This document shows positions 52,882 to 63,000 of a stretch of 64,000 bases of DNA, in pieces. Numbering within the stretch: position 1 is the stretch's first letter; each line of letters opens with the position of its first letter. Origin of the DNA: Segniliparus rotundus DSM 44985 (GTDB lineage: Bacteria; Actinomycetota; Actinomycetes; Mycobacteriales; Mycobacteriaceae); the NCBI RefSeq assembly GCF_000092825.1, contig NC_014168.1, positions 2,099,946-2,163,945 of the forward strand. The letters are read 5' to 3'. Both the position numbers and the translations under genes were made by a program. Under the pieces are notes generated by a model. That model was not told the origin of the DNA. It did not search any database and was given only the letters and a program-made list of their open reading frames with translations.

Positions 52882-53458
52882 GCGCCGTCAGCCAGTCTCG
52901 ATCGCCGAGGTCGAGGAGTTTGCCGTTCTTCAGCAAGGACGGCACTCCTTTTCCGCCTGCCTTTTTGAGCTTGGCCAACGACGTCGCAGCTTCGGACTTC
53001 GCCGCCGCGACCTGGGCGCCTTGGCGGACGCAGGACGCCGCCGCCCCCGCGCCCACATCGACGGAGATCCGCGCCAAGTCGCCGTTCGAGAGATCAGAAT
53101 CGCCCTGCTCCTCAGGCTGCACGTCAGGGGCGAACAGCCGGGAGCGGAACGCGGCGAGACGGCCCGGAACCAGGTTCGCGACGCACCGCGCGGCTCCCGC
53201 CGCGCGGGAGGAGTAATCCCCGGAGGCGGAAAACTTGTCGAGCTTGTTCACGAAGTGGTAGCGAAGCTTGATCCGCGACGCGCTCGCGGCCTTGCCCAAT
53301 TCGGCTCCGTACTGCTGGTCGAAGGCGGCGCAAAACGGGCAGAGGAAATCCTCGTACACATCCACCGATGGCACTGGGGACGCGGCGGCCTGCGAACCAG
53401 CGAAAGGGGCCGCAGACAAAAGCAGGGCGGCGAGAAGCGCGCGACGCGGTGTGGGCAT
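52871..53458 (-). CDS. DsbA-like thioredoxin-fold protein 1 (CPFC)
   Basis: A 195-residue exported protein with signal peptide (LLAALLLSAAPFAG) and active site DVYEDFLCPFCAAF. The conserved block FSASGDYSSRAAGAA and the C-terminal GVPSLLKNGK (cis-Pro loop) mark the DsbA/DSBA-like clade. Two further Cys (AARCVANL, AASCVRQG) lie in the helical insert. It likely forms or isomerises disulfides outside the membrane. Last of the minus-strand group of three paralogues. Confidence 0.88.
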   Translation of the reverse strand: MPTPRRALLAALLLSAAPFAGSQAAASPVPSVDVYEDFLCPFCAAFDQQYGAELGKAASASRIKLRYHFVNKLDKFSASGDYSSRAAGAARCVANLVPGRLAAFRSRLFAPDVQPEEQGDSDLSNGDLARISVDVGAGAAASCVRQGAQVAAAKSEAATSLAKLKKAGGKGVPSLLKNGKLLDLGDRDWLTALTS

Positions 53459-53497
53459 GGCGACTACTGTATCGCCTGATTTCCCGACGCGCGCAGG

Positions 53498-54139
53498 TTA
53501 TCCGAGCAGCTTGCGCAACCAGTTTTTGTCATCCACATCCACCGGCTTGCCGTCCTTGACGACAGTCGGCACGGAGACTTGCCCTGTGCTCTGGCGAAGC
53601 TCGTCCGCGGACTGCTCCGCCAGATCCTCAGCGGCGGCGGTCTGAGCGCCGTCCGCGATCGCCGAGACCGCTCCTGGGTCCGCGCCGAGATCGTCGGCGA
53701 TCTTCGCGAGCTGCTCGTTGGACAGGTCGCTCTTGCCGTGCTCCTTCGGCTGTGTCTCCTGCGCGAACAGGCGCTGGTGCAGGGGGGCGAAATCCTCCGG
53801 GTCGCGTTCGAAGAGGGCCAAGGCCGCCCCCGCCGCCCGTGACGAGTAGTCGCCAGAGGCCGACCTCGGGTCGAGAAAGCGCAGCATGTGGTATCGGACG
53901 CTGAGTTTTCCGCTCGCCGCGGCTTCGATGAGGCGAGCGCCGAACTCCTGCTCGAACGCCGCGGAATACGGGCACAGATAGTCCTCGTACACATCAATCA
54001 CCACTGGGGCGCCATCGTCGCCGATCGTCGCGACCGCGGTGTCAGCGGGGTCCGCGCCCGCACGGGGAACCGGAACAACAGACAGAACCAACAGGATCGG
54101 CATGAGAAGAACGCGACGAAATCCGAGCACGTTCCTCAC
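53498..54139 (-). CDS. DsbA-like protein 2, active site lost (CPYS)
   Basis: A 213-residue paralogue with signal peptide, DVYEDYLCPYSAAFEQEFG and SASGDYSSRAAGAALALF, plus cis-Pro loop VSVPTVVKDGK. The second active-site Cys is Ser (CPYS), so it cannot make an internal disulfide; it may act as a chaperone or as a mixed-disulfide or reductase-type partner. It lies between the other two paralogues, about 40 and 90 bp apart. Confidence 0.88.
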   Translation of the reverse strand: MRNVLGFRRVLLMPILLVLSVVPVPRAGADPADTAVATIGDDGAPVVIDVYEDYLCPYSAAFEQEFGARLIEAAASGKLSVRYHMLRFLDPRSASGDYSSRAAGAALALFERDPEDFAPLHQRLFAQETQPKEHGKSDLSNEQLAKIADDLGADPGAVSAIADGAQTAAAEDLAEQSADELRQSTGQVSVPTVVKDGKPVDVDDKNWLRKLLG

Positions 54140-54227
54140 TCTACAAAACGGCTGCCAGTTTCACGAGCCTTCTTGGCCGGCCGAAACCGGCGCTCGGCCC
54201 TGCCGACTACGACTGCCGCAGAAAGGG

Positions 54228-55031
54228 TCAGCCCGCCGGCTTCGGAGCCGGGGTCTGCGCCGGGGTCGAGGTCTGCGCCGGGGTCTGGGTCAGGGCCGGG
54301 CCGCCGACGATCTTCTGAAGCCATTGGTCGTCGCGCTGCCAGTTCAACGGCTTGTTGTCCTTGAGAACCGTGGGCGTGGAAACCGACTTCGTGAGGCTCT
54401 GCAGCTGCTTGATCGCGGCTTGCGCGGAACCCGCCGCGGCCTTCACATCCGCGCCAGAGCGGATGTCCGCCGCCGCCGCGCCGGCTCCGACCGATTCGGC
54501 GATCTTCGCGAGCTGGTCGTTGGACAGGTCGCTCTCACTGCCCTCCCTCGGCTGTGTGTCGGCGGAGAACATCTTGGTGTGGAAGGCGAGAAACTTGTCC
54601 GGGGCCTTCTGGAACACCGCCAACGCCGCGCCCGCCGCGCGCGAGGAGTAATCCCCCGAAGCCGAGTTCCGGTTCAAAAAGTTCAGCATGTGGTACTGGA
54701 CGCGCAACTTGCCGTCCTCCACAGCCTTCGCGATCTGCTCCCCGTACGCGCCCTCGAACTCGGCGCAAGCAGGGCACATGAAGTCCTCGTAGACGTCGAT
54801 CACCGCAGGGGCGTCCGGTTTGCCGACCGACGCGAGCACCGGTTCGAACTTGCCCGGCGTGTCCTCCTTGTACTGCTGCTTGATCCCCCACCAGACGCCG
54901 ACGGCGAGCGCCACGATCACGACGGTTCCCAGTGCCCAGGGCATCCATTCGCCGATCTTCGGGCTCGGGCCTTTGCGCACAGGCGCTTTCGCGGCGCCCT
55001 TCTTGGACTGTGTCTTCGTCTTGATCGTCAT
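54228..55031 (-). CDS. DsbA-like protein 3, membrane anchored (CPAC)
   Basis: A 267-residue paralogue with a basic N-terminus and one membrane helix (MPWALGTVVIVALAVGVWW), then DVYEDFMCPACAEFEGAYG and NSASGDYSSRAAGAALAVF, cis-Pro loop VSTPTVLKDNK, and a Thr/Pro/Gln-rich repetitive tail. CPAC is a regular oxidoreductase site. It starts 21 bp after the MauE/DoxX gene and is probably co-transcribed with it. Confidence 0.9.
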   Translation of the reverse strand: MTIKTKTQSKKGAAKAPVRKGPSPKIGEWMPWALGTVVIVALAVGVWWGIKQQYKEDTPGKFEPVLASVGKPDAPAVIDVYEDFMCPACAEFEGAYGEQIAKAVEDGKLRVQYHMLNFLNRNSASGDYSSRAAGAALAVFQKAPDKFLAFHTKMFSADTQPREGSESDLSNDQLAKIAESVGAGAAAADIRSGADVKAAAGSAQAAIKQLQSLTKSVSTPTVLKDNKPLNWQRDDQWLQKIVGGPALTQTPAQTSTPAQTPAPKPAG

Positions 55032-55052
55032 CTACGCCTCAGGTTTCTTCGC

Positions 55053-55580
55053 TCATTGGTTGGCAGGAGCCGGCGATGATTCTAGCGGAGCCGGGAACCG
55101 AGAGCGCGGCCCGAGCGCGGCCCACGACCTCGGCGCGACGGCGAGCCAGGCGGCGAGGACGAGGAAACCGGCGTCCCTGGCGATGTCTTTGGCGTAGCCC
55201 AAGCCGGTGGCGGAGGGGTCCTCGCCGCCCTTGGAGAAACAACCGCAGTCGATCCGGTAGCCGTGCGCCCACACCCAGACGATGCCCGCGATATAGCTGA
55301 GCAGCACCATTGCGCTGACAACCGCTGCAACACGCACACCGAGCCCTGCCAGGAGCAGCACGCCGAGGGCGACCTCCAAGGCAGGCTGCGCGCCCGCGAC
55401 AGGGCGCACCGCCCAGTCGGGCAAGACCCGGAACGCGGAGACGGCGAGCTCGTTGAGGGTCGGGTCGCCGAAAAGTTTGGGGAGCCCCGCGTAGAGCCAG
55501 ACGGCCGCAAGCCCCAACCGCGCGGCGGTGCTCACGAACGGCGCACTTCTCGCAAGCCGCGGGCTCGGATCATCTTTCAC
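55053..55580 (-). CDS. MauE/DoxX-like membrane protein
   Basis: A 175-residue protein with four hydrophobic helices, RLGLAAVWLYAGLPKLFGDP at the N-terminus and the conserved YRIDCGCFSKGGEDPS loop with a vicinal Cys pair. MauE/DoxD-type proteins are thought to handle thiol redox and often partner with thioredoxin-fold proteins. Position just before three DsbA-like genes suggests it recycles them in place of DsbB/VKOR. Its start at 55580 is a normal one for the family. Confidence 0.85.
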   Translation of the reverse strand: MKDDPSPRLARSAPFVSTAARLGLAAVWLYAGLPKLFGDPTLNELAVSAFRVLPDWAVRPVAGAQPALEVALGVLLLAGLGVRVAAVVSAMVLLSYIAGIVWVWAHGYRIDCGCFSKGGEDPSATGLGYAKDIARDAGFLVLAAWLAVAPRSWAALGPRSRFPAPLESSPAPANQ

Positions 55581-55671
55581 AGCCGAATGATACCGCTATG
55601 ACGGCTTTTCGCTTCGGCCGCTGCCGATTTTGCTTGTGCTCTCCTCAGGAAAAATCAGGTATTTTCGACAT

Positions 55672-57441
55672 GTGCCCTGCAACCCTGCCCGCTTTTCCGC
55701 CAGGCTCCTCGCCCTCGTGTTGACCGGTGCGGCTCCAGCCCTCCTCTGCGCAGCATGTTCCGGCCCCGCTCCCACTGGGGCCGACGAACGCTCAGGGGTG
55801 TTCACCCTGCGGCACGAGCACATCGCGACGCTCACCGGCCCGGCGAGAGACCAGCCTTGCGACATCGACGCGGACCTGTACCTGCCGTCCGACGCCACCT
55901 CCGAGCATCGTGCTCCGGCGCTCATTGACTCCCACGGCTTCGGCGCGACAAAAACGCAGGAGAGCCCGATGGACGCGGAGCTCGCCAGGCGCGGGTACGT
56001 GGTCCTCGCGTACACCCAGCTCGGGCACGAAGGGTCGGGCTGCCAAATCCACCTCGACGACCCCGACTACGAAGGCGCCGTGGCCAGCCAATTGGTCGAC
56101 TACCTCGCCGGAGCCCCAGGTCTCGCGTTCGCGGACGCCGAACACACCAAGCCGCTCCCCGCGCTCACCGTCGTGGAAAGCGACGAGCAGGACCATGCGG
56201 GCGGCCATACGGCGCACGACCCACGAGTCGGCATGATCGGCGGCTCCTACGGCGGCGAAATACAGTTCATCGCCGCCGCGCGCGACCCACGGATCGACGT
56301 GCTCGTTCCCTCTGTCACCTGGAACGATCTGAACCAAGAGCTCGCGCCCAACTTCGCCACGCAGAGCGGCTCCGCGCCGCTGCCGGGCTCGCCCAAGGCG
56401 GGGATCGCTGAAAGTCTCTTGCGCAGCGGCGAGCACGATCCGGAAGCCACCTTCGGCTCCGTCGAACAAGGCAACGGCTGCCGCAGGATCGCACCCGTCG
56501 CCTGCCAGGCCCTCGTCGAGCTGGGGACACGGGGACAACTCAGCGAGGGCGAACGACAGCAACTGCTGTCCCGGTCGGTGAAAAGCTTCATCGACAAGAT
56601 CAACGTCCCCGTCCTGCTCGCCCAAGGAGAAGAGGACCGCCTCGCCCCGTTCAACGAGGCGCTCAAAACCTACCAGGCGCTGCGGGAGCGCCATGTGCCC
56701 GTGCAACTCCTGTGGCACAAGTACGGGCACGACTCCCCATGGGACCATGGCGGACCGGTCGGAGACTCCGGCTGGAACTTCGACCCGGACAAGGTCGAGC
56801 ACGCTTTCGCGAGCATGCAAGTGATCCGCTGGCTCAACCATTACCTCAAGGGCGAACAACTCGTGGACACGGGCGCGAGCTTCAACTACTACCGTCCTTG
56901 GTCGGACGGGCCAGGGGTCGAGTCGGCTCTGACGTACGGCAGGGCGGCGAACTACCCGGCGGGCCCCGAGCAGTCCTGGTATTTGACCGCTGACGAACAG
57001 CTCGTGGGAGTCCCCGGCGACCCGGCACAGGGCCAGCAAGCAGTCACCCGCGAACCAGCCGGGGGGAGCGGACCGGCGAAAACCTTCACCAGCGCGGCGC
57101 TCGAACAACCGGTGGACGTCGTCGGAGCAGGAAAACTCGCCGTGTCCATGTCGGCGGGAGCGGGCACAGGCACCGTGTTCGTCGCCCTGCGCGACATCGC
57201 GCCGGACGGAACGAGCGACCTGGTCACCAAACTGCCCTCCTTGGCCCGGTTCAGCGGCGAAGGCCCGGTGGTGGTCGAACTCGCCGGTGTCGCGCATCGG
57301 TTCGCCCCCGGGCACAAAATCCAGCTCACGGTCGCCGGCGCGGACCCGGCGTACACATCCGACCCCAACCCCGCACCAGTGACGCTGTTCCTCGGGGACT
57401 ACAGCGCACGGCTGACCTTGCCCACGGCCCCCGCGAACTGA
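55672..57441 (+). CDS. Exported S15/CocE-type alpha/beta hydrolase
   Basis: A 589-residue protein with signal peptide and lipobox AAC near residue 29. The hydrolase fold shows the nucleophile in GMIGGSYGGEIQFIAA, acid loop EEDRLAPF and His in WHKYGHDSPWDHGG, followed by a C-terminal jelly-roll (VDVVGAGKLAVSMSAG) as in CocE/X-Pro dipeptidyl peptidases. Likely a surface esterase or peptidase. GTG 55672 is chosen; TTG 55630 or GTG 55636 in frame would lengthen the signal region. Confidence 0.88.
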   Translation: MPCNPARFSARLLALVLTGAAPALLCAACSGPAPTGADERSGVFTLRHEHIATLTGPARDQPCDIDADLYLPSDATSEHRAPALIDSHGFGATKTQESPMDAELARRGYVVLAYTQLGHEGSGCQIHLDDPDYEGAVASQLVDYLAGAPGLAFADAEHTKPLPALTVVESDEQDHAGGHTAHDPRVGMIGGSYGGEIQFIAAARDPRIDVLVPSVTWNDLNQELAPNFATQSGSAPLPGSPKAGIAESLLRSGEHDPEATFGSVEQGNGCRRIAPVACQALVELGTRGQLSEGERQQLLSRSVKSFIDKINVPVLLAQGEEDRLAPFNEALKTYQALRERHVPVQLLWHKYGHDSPWDHGGPVGDSGWNFDPDKVEHAFASMQVIRWLNHYLKGEQLVDTGASFNYYRPWSDGPGVESALTYGRAANYPAGPEQSWYLTADEQLVGVPGDPAQGQQAVTREPAGGSGPAKTFTSAALEQPVDVVGAGKLAVSMSAGAGTGTVFVALRDIAPDGTSDLVTKLPSLARFSGEGPVVVELAGVAHRFAPGHKIQLTVAGADPAYTSDPNPAPVTLFLGDYSARLTLPTAPAN

Positions 57442-57462
57442 CCGCCACAGCGGCGGGCCGGT

Positions 57463-57468
57463 TAGGCT
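57463..57468 (+). promoter_or_regulatory. Putative -10 (TAGGCT) of AAA ATPase gene, leaderless
   Basis: TAGGCT ends six bases before GTG 57475, in the 33-bp gap after the hydrolase gene. No ribosome-binding site is present, as at zmp1. Confidence 0.5.
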
Positions 57469-57474
57469 GCTTCT

Positions 57475-59700
57475 GTGACCTCTCCGCAATTGCGCCTCAT
57501 CGCACGGCTCAACCCGTCGGCGGCAGACTCGCGGCGCGGCGTCGTGCGCGTGCACGCCGAAGTGCTCGCGGCATTGGGGTTGCGGGAGTGGGACGCGGTC
57601 GAACTGCTCGGAGCCCGGACAACAGTCGCGGTCGCGGGGCTGTCCCCCGTTGGCTTCCCCGCTGGCGTCGCCCTCTTGGACGACATCACGTTCTCCAACA
57701 CGGGGCTTCGGGAGAACGGCCACGTGGTGGTGAGCCCGATCAGCGTCGTCGGAGCCCGTTCGGCGCAGCTCTCCGGATCAGTCCTCGCCCGAGCCTCGAT
57801 CACGCCCAACACACTGCGCCGTGCTTTGCTCGGCAAAGTGCTCTCGGTCGGCGACGCCGTCTCGCTGTTGCCACGAGACCTCGGCCCCGGCACGAGCACC
57901 GCGTCCGCTGTCGAGTCCCTGACCAGGTCAGTCGGTATCACATGGACCAGTGAACTGCTCACCGTCGTCGCGACCGACCCGCCCGGTCCGGTGAGCGTGC
58001 AACCGAATTCTGCAGTGAGCTTCGACGGCGCGGCGGTGCCCGAGCCTGCTCCGCAAGCCGCGTCGCCAACGGCTGCCCCGCCTGAGTCGGCGACGACAGC
58101 CCTCGGCACGCGCGCCGAAACGCCGAATGGGATCGGGCCCGCCGTGCGCGACTCGGCCGAGCTGGTCGGGGTCGGCCAGCAAGTCGCAATGCTGCGCGAG
58201 TGGCTCGCCCTCGCGTTGGACCAGCCCGAGCTGCTGCGCGCGCTCGGCGTCGAACCCCGGCTCGGCGTGCTGGTCACCGGATCTGGCGGAGTCGGCAAAG
58301 CGACATTCGTCCGCTCGGTCGCCCAAGGCAGAGCGCTGGTGGAGTTGGACGGGCCAAGCATAGGAGCACTGGAGTCTCATGCCCGCTCGCAAGCAGTCCG
58401 AGCGGCGGCCGCCGAAGCCGCGCGCCAACGCGCCGTGCTCTTGGTCACCGATGTGGACGCGCTGCTGCCGGACGATCCCGACCCGGTGGCAACCGCCATC
58501 CTCGACGAACTCACGAGCGTGGTCCGAACCCCCGGCTGCGCCCTCGTGGCCACCACCGCGCACCCGGAAGCAGTGGACCGCCGACTGCGCGACCCTGACC
58601 TGTGCGACCGCGCCATAGCGCTTCCCTCCCCCAACAGCCAGATCCGGGAAGACCTGCTGCGCGTCCTTTTGCGCGCCACACCGACCGGAGCATTGGACCT
58701 GCACGAGATCGCCCTTGGAGCACCCGGTTTCGTCGCGGCGGATTTGGCGGCCTTAGTCCGCGAGGCGGCGTTGCGCGCGGCGGCGAGAGCAAGCCAATCG
58801 AATGCGCCGCCGCTGATCGAGCAACAAGATCTGCGGGGCGCGTTGTCCGTCATCCGCCCGTTGTCCCGCTCCGGCGGCGAAGAACTTGCCGTCGGGCGGC
58901 TCACCCTCGACGACGTCGGGGACATGGCGGAGACAAAGCAAGCCCTCACCGAGACCGTCCTCTGGCCGCTGCGCCACCCGGACACCTTCGCCCGGCTCGG
59001 CGTGGCTCCACCGCGCGGCGTGCTCCTCTACGGCCCGCCGGGCTGCGGCAAAACCTTCCTGGTCCGGGCGCTGGCCGGATCCGGCCAGCTGTCCGTGCAC
59101 GCGGTCAAAGGGGCCGAGTTAATGGACAAATGGGTCGGCTCGTCGGAAAAAGCGGTGCGGGAGCTTTTCGCGCGGGCCAGGGACAGCGCGCCCTCTCTCG
59201 TGTTCCTCGACGAGATCGACGCCCTCGCCCCCAAACGCGGCCAGTCCTCCGACTCCGGTGTCGCCGACCGCGTTGTCGCGGCCCTGCTCACCGAGCTCGA
59301 CGGCGTGGAGCCGCTGCGCGACGTCTCCGTGCTCGGTGCGACGAACCGCCCAGACCTCGTGGACCCGGCCCTGCTGCGTCCAGGACGGCTGGAACGTTTG
59401 ATCTATGTGCCGCCGCCGGACGCCGAGGCCCGAGAGGCGATTTTGCGGGCCACCGCCAAAGGTGTGCCGCTCGCCGACGACGTGGCGCTCAGCGAGCTGG
59501 CCGCGCAGCTCGAAGGCTACTCAGCCGCCGACTGCGCCGCCGTCCTTCGTGAAGCCGCGTTGACCGCGATGCGCAGAGACATCGAGGCGGCCGACATCAC
59601 GAGGGCGGACGTCGAAGCCGCGGTCCGCGCGACACCAGGTTCGCTCGACCCTGGCCAAGTGTCTCACTTGGCGGCGTACGCGCAGGCACGGCAAAGCTAG
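57475..59700 (+). CDS. Cdc48/p97-like double AAA+ ATPase
   Basis: A 741-residue protein: an N-terminal Cdc48-type double-psi barrel (VRVHAEVLAALGLREWDAVE), then two AAA+ modules. The first is degenerate (Walker A GSGGVGKAT with Ala for the first Ser/Thr, Walker B LLVTDVDAL). The second is intact: LLYGPPGCGKTFLVRALAG, LVFLDEIDALAPKRG and GATNRPDLVDPALLRPGRLE. Actinobacterial Cdc48-like proteins unfold or remodel proteins, so the second module is likely the motor. Starts at GTG 57475 just after the hydrolase gene. Confidence 0.92.
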   Translation: MTSPQLRLIARLNPSAADSRRGVVRVHAEVLAALGLREWDAVELLGARTTVAVAGLSPVGFPAGVALLDDITFSNTGLRENGHVVVSPISVVGARSAQLSGSVLARASITPNTLRRALLGKVLSVGDAVSLLPRDLGPGTSTASAVESLTRSVGITWTSELLTVVATDPPGPVSVQPNSAVSFDGAAVPEPAPQAASPTAAPPESATTALGTRAETPNGIGPAVRDSAELVGVGQQVAMLREWLALALDQPELLRALGVEPRLGVLVTGSGGVGKATFVRSVAQGRALVELDGPSIGALESHARSQAVRAAAAEAARQRAVLLVTDVDALLPDDPDPVATAILDELTSVVRTPGCALVATTAHPEAVDRRLRDPDLCDRAIALPSPNSQIREDLLRVLLRATPTGALDLHEIALGAPGFVAADLAALVREAALRAAARASQSNAPPLIEQQDLRGALSVIRPLSRSGGEELAVGRLTLDDVGDMAETKQALTETVLWPLRHPDTFARLGVAPPRGVLLYGPPGCGKTFLVRALAGSGQLSVHAVKGAELMDKWVGSSEKAVRELFARARDSAPSLVFLDEIDALAPKRGQSSDSGVADRVVAALLTELDGVEPLRDVSVLGATNRPDLVDPALLRPGRLERLIYVPPPDAEAREAILRATAKGVPLADDVALSELAAQLEGYSAADCAAVLREAALTAMRRDIEAADITRADVEAAVRATPGSLDPGQVSHLAAYAQARQS

Positions 59701-59827
59701 GAACGAGCGTTCAAGCTCGACATTCTTCCATGCTGCAGAGCGCAGCTTGCGGCACGCCGCTCGCGAGTTGACAATGACGCGCAAAAAGAAGTTGGAAGTG
59801 AAGTAACGACTGAACCCTGAAAAAGGA

Positions 59828-59860
59828 ACCAGGCCAGAGGATGCAATCCTCTGGCCTGGT
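59828..59860. terminator. Terminator of tRNA-fMet (and AAA ATPase gene)
   Basis: A perfect 14-bp stem ACCAGGCCAGAGGA / TCCTCTGGCCTGGT with five-base loop. On the minus strand it is followed by TCCTTTTTC, typical for a tRNA terminator; for the plus strand it follows the ATPase gene by 127 bp. Confidence 0.85.
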
Positions 59861-59866
59861 CTTTCG

Positions 59867-59940
59867 TAGCGGGGACAGGATTTGAACCTGCGACCTCTGG
59901 GTTATGAGCCCAGCGAGCTACCGAGCTGCTCCACCCCGCG
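59867..59940 (-). tRNA. Initiator tRNA-fMet (CAT)
   Basis: Reads CGCGGGG... with anticodon loop CTCATAA, three G-C pairs beside the loop (GGG/CCC) and an unpaired 1-72 position (C against T), the hallmarks of an initiator tRNA. T-arm GCAGGTTCAAATCCTGT. CCA is not encoded. Confidence 0.95.
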
Positions 59941-60020
59941 CCGGGGACGCTCTCACGAGCGCGGTTTTCGAGTATACCGGCGGGGCGTGCGCCTCGCAAA
60001 CCCGCAGCTGAGCCTGAGGA

Positions 60021-63000
60021 TCAGTTGGGGAGGCTGGCAAGATCGGCGACGCCTTTGCGGAACTCGACGACCGCGTTCTGATACGCATGCACCGCAGCGC
60101 TATAGGCGTCCATTGCTTTCTGTTGGTTGGCGAGCGCTTGGCCGATTCTGGCGAAGTCGCCGCTCTTCTCGGCCTCGTCCAGCTTGGCTTTTGCCGTCTC
60201 GACCGCGCCTTGGGCGGAGCCGAGGGACTGCTGGGCGGAGTCCAACGCCTGGCCGAGCGCTTGCAACCTGGCTTGGGCCTGGGGCTTTGTCTGCTGCGCT
60301 GGCTCCGGGGACTGCTGCGCGGGCGGGGGCTGCTGCGCGGGCGGCGAGCTCGGCTGCTGCGCTGTGGCGACAGCGCTCAGGTCGGCATTGATGCCCGCCT
60401 GCCCGAGCGCGTCCTGCAACGCGTCGGCGACCTTGGACTGGAAACCGATCTTGCCGTTGAAGTACACCACGACTTTGTACAAGAGCGGGAACGCCGCGTC
60501 CCTGCTCTTGACCTGGAAGTAGATCGGCTCCAGGTAGAGCAAGCCACCGTCGCCCACCGGCACGGTGAGCAAATTGCCGTACAAGGGGTCCACCACGTTG
60601 ACCCTGGGGCCGATGTCGTTGCTGACCGTCGGCCGGGTTTCGTTCGCGACGTTGTTCGGCCCTGGTATTTGCGGGCTGGGAGGCAGCTGTTTGATGTAGA
60701 TCTTGCCGTAGTCGTCGGGGTCTGAGGCGACCGCGATGTGCGCTGCCAGGTATTGCTGGTTCTGCGGGGTCATCACCGTGGTGAGCTGGAACGAGGCCCG
60801 GCCCTGGTGCGCCGGGTCGGGATCGGAGGCGACCATGTAGTAGGGCGGCTGGTTCGCTTGGCCCACGCTCTGCCCGATGCCCGCTGGCTCCAGCGGAACC
60901 GCCCAGACCGCTGTCTGGTCGAAGAAGACGGTGGGATTGTCCACATGGTACCGGGTCAGCAGCTCGCGCTGGACCTTGAACAAATCCTCCGGGTAACGGA
61001 AATGCGCTGCCAACTGGGGAGGGATTTGGCTCTTGGCTTTCACCAGGCCGGGGAAAACTCCCATCCAAGCTTTGAGCACCGGATCCTTGTCGTCCTGCTG
61101 GTACAAGGTGACTGTCCCGTCGTAGGCGTCGACGGTGGCCTTGACCGAGTTGCGGATGTACGAGACCTGGTCGGCGAGCTGGCTTTGCCGGACAGCAGAG
61201 CTGACCTGGGCGTCAAGGGTCGCGTCGCGCAGCGAGACAGGCTTGGAGTAAGGGAATTGGGCGAGGGTGGTGTATCCGTCCACAATCCATTGGATGCGTC
61301 CGTCGACCACGGCGGGATACGCCTTCTCGTCCAAGGTGAGCCACGGGGCGAGCTTGGCGACGCGCTCGCGCGGGTTGCGCACGAAGAGCAGCTTCGAGCT
61401 GTCCGTGATCTGCTCGGAGCGGAAAAAATTGAGCTCCCAGTACTTGACGGCGAACGCGAAACGGTTCACGAAGCCGCCGAGCGGCACGCCGCCCGCGCCT
61501 CGGTAGGAATACCACGGGGCCCTCTCCTGGTCGTACTCCTGGGCGGGGCCGCCGACAATGGCGTAGTCGGGGTCCGAGGCCGCGATGAGCGGGCCGTAGT
61601 ACACCCGAGGCTCGGACACCCGCAGCGCGGGGGGGACGGAAGGGTCGTCCTTGGTGTAATTCGAGAGGTCGCTCACGGCGAAAACCGGCAATCCGCCCTG
61701 TGTGACCCCTTGCGGGGCCTGCCCTTGGGCCGGACTCGCGTCGCCCTGCTCGTTCACCTGGTTGGCCGGGGCCGCGACGAAGCCGTTCCCGTGCGTGTAG
61801 ACCAGGTGCCGGTTCTGCCAGTTGGCCTGATTCCCGGTGAGATTGTCGCTGGAGAGCTCGCGAACTGCGACGATGTAATCGCGGAGTTGACCGTCCACCT
61901 GGTACCGGTCGAGGGCGAGCTGCTTCGGGAAGCCGTAGAAGGACCGGCTTCGCTGCAGCTGGGTGAAGGTGGGAGACAGCAGGTTGGGGTCGAGGACGCG
62001 CAGATGGGTCAGCGTGTTCGTGTCGTTCTGAACGCTTTTGGCGAACTCTTGTTTATTCTGCGGCGCGGCCCAGTCCACCGTCTTCACATCGCCTTCGGTG
62101 AGTTTGAAGGCAAGCTTGGTGGCTTCGATGCTCCGCTTGATGTAGTCGTGCTCCACTTCCCGCGCGTTGGGCGTCGCGGTGAGCCATTGCACGGTCGCGG
62201 GCCACGCCATGCCGACGAGGACCGACGACAGGACCATGAGCGCGGTGGCCAACGCGGGCACCCGCAAATCGCGGAGCACGATGGCGGAGAAGAACGCTGC
62301 CGCGCAGATCATCGCGATCGCGGTGAGGATGAGCTTCGCCGGAAGCACCGCCGTGATGTCGGTGTAGCCGGCGCCGTTGAACAGGGCTTCCCTGCGGGTC
62401 GAGAACAACAGCTCGTACTGGTCGAGCCAATACCCGACTGCTTTGAGCAGGAAGAAAATGCCCGCGATGACAGCCAATTGGACCCGTGCGGCCCGTGTGA
62501 GCATGCCGCCGGCGCGGGACGGGCGAATGCCGTCGAACAGGTAGTGGGTGACCAGGTTCGCCAAGAAACAGACGACGGCGACGACTTCGAGCGTGCCCAG
62601 GATGAAAACGTAGAACGGCAAGGCGAAGGCGTAAAAGCCCAAGTCGTGATGGAACTGGGGGTCTTGGACCCCGAACGAGGAGCCGTGCAGGTACAGCTCG
62701 ATGACGGGCCAGTTGGCCTGCATGAGGAAGCCCGCGAGCATGCCGAACAGAGCAGGCATGCCGACCCCGAACAGCCGGACAGAATTCTCCACCACAGCGC
62801 GGTAGCGGGCGATCGGGCTCTCGGCGGACACCGGGATGAACATCGGCCGGCTGCGGTACGCGAACCAAAGCGAGGTGAAGACCAAACCGCCGACCAGCAC
62901 CGACGTCGCGAGGAAAGCCACTGCCCTGACGCGCAGCACGGTGAGGAAGACCGAGGTTTGGCCAAGCTCCTTGAACCAGAGCCAATCGGTGTAGGGGCCG

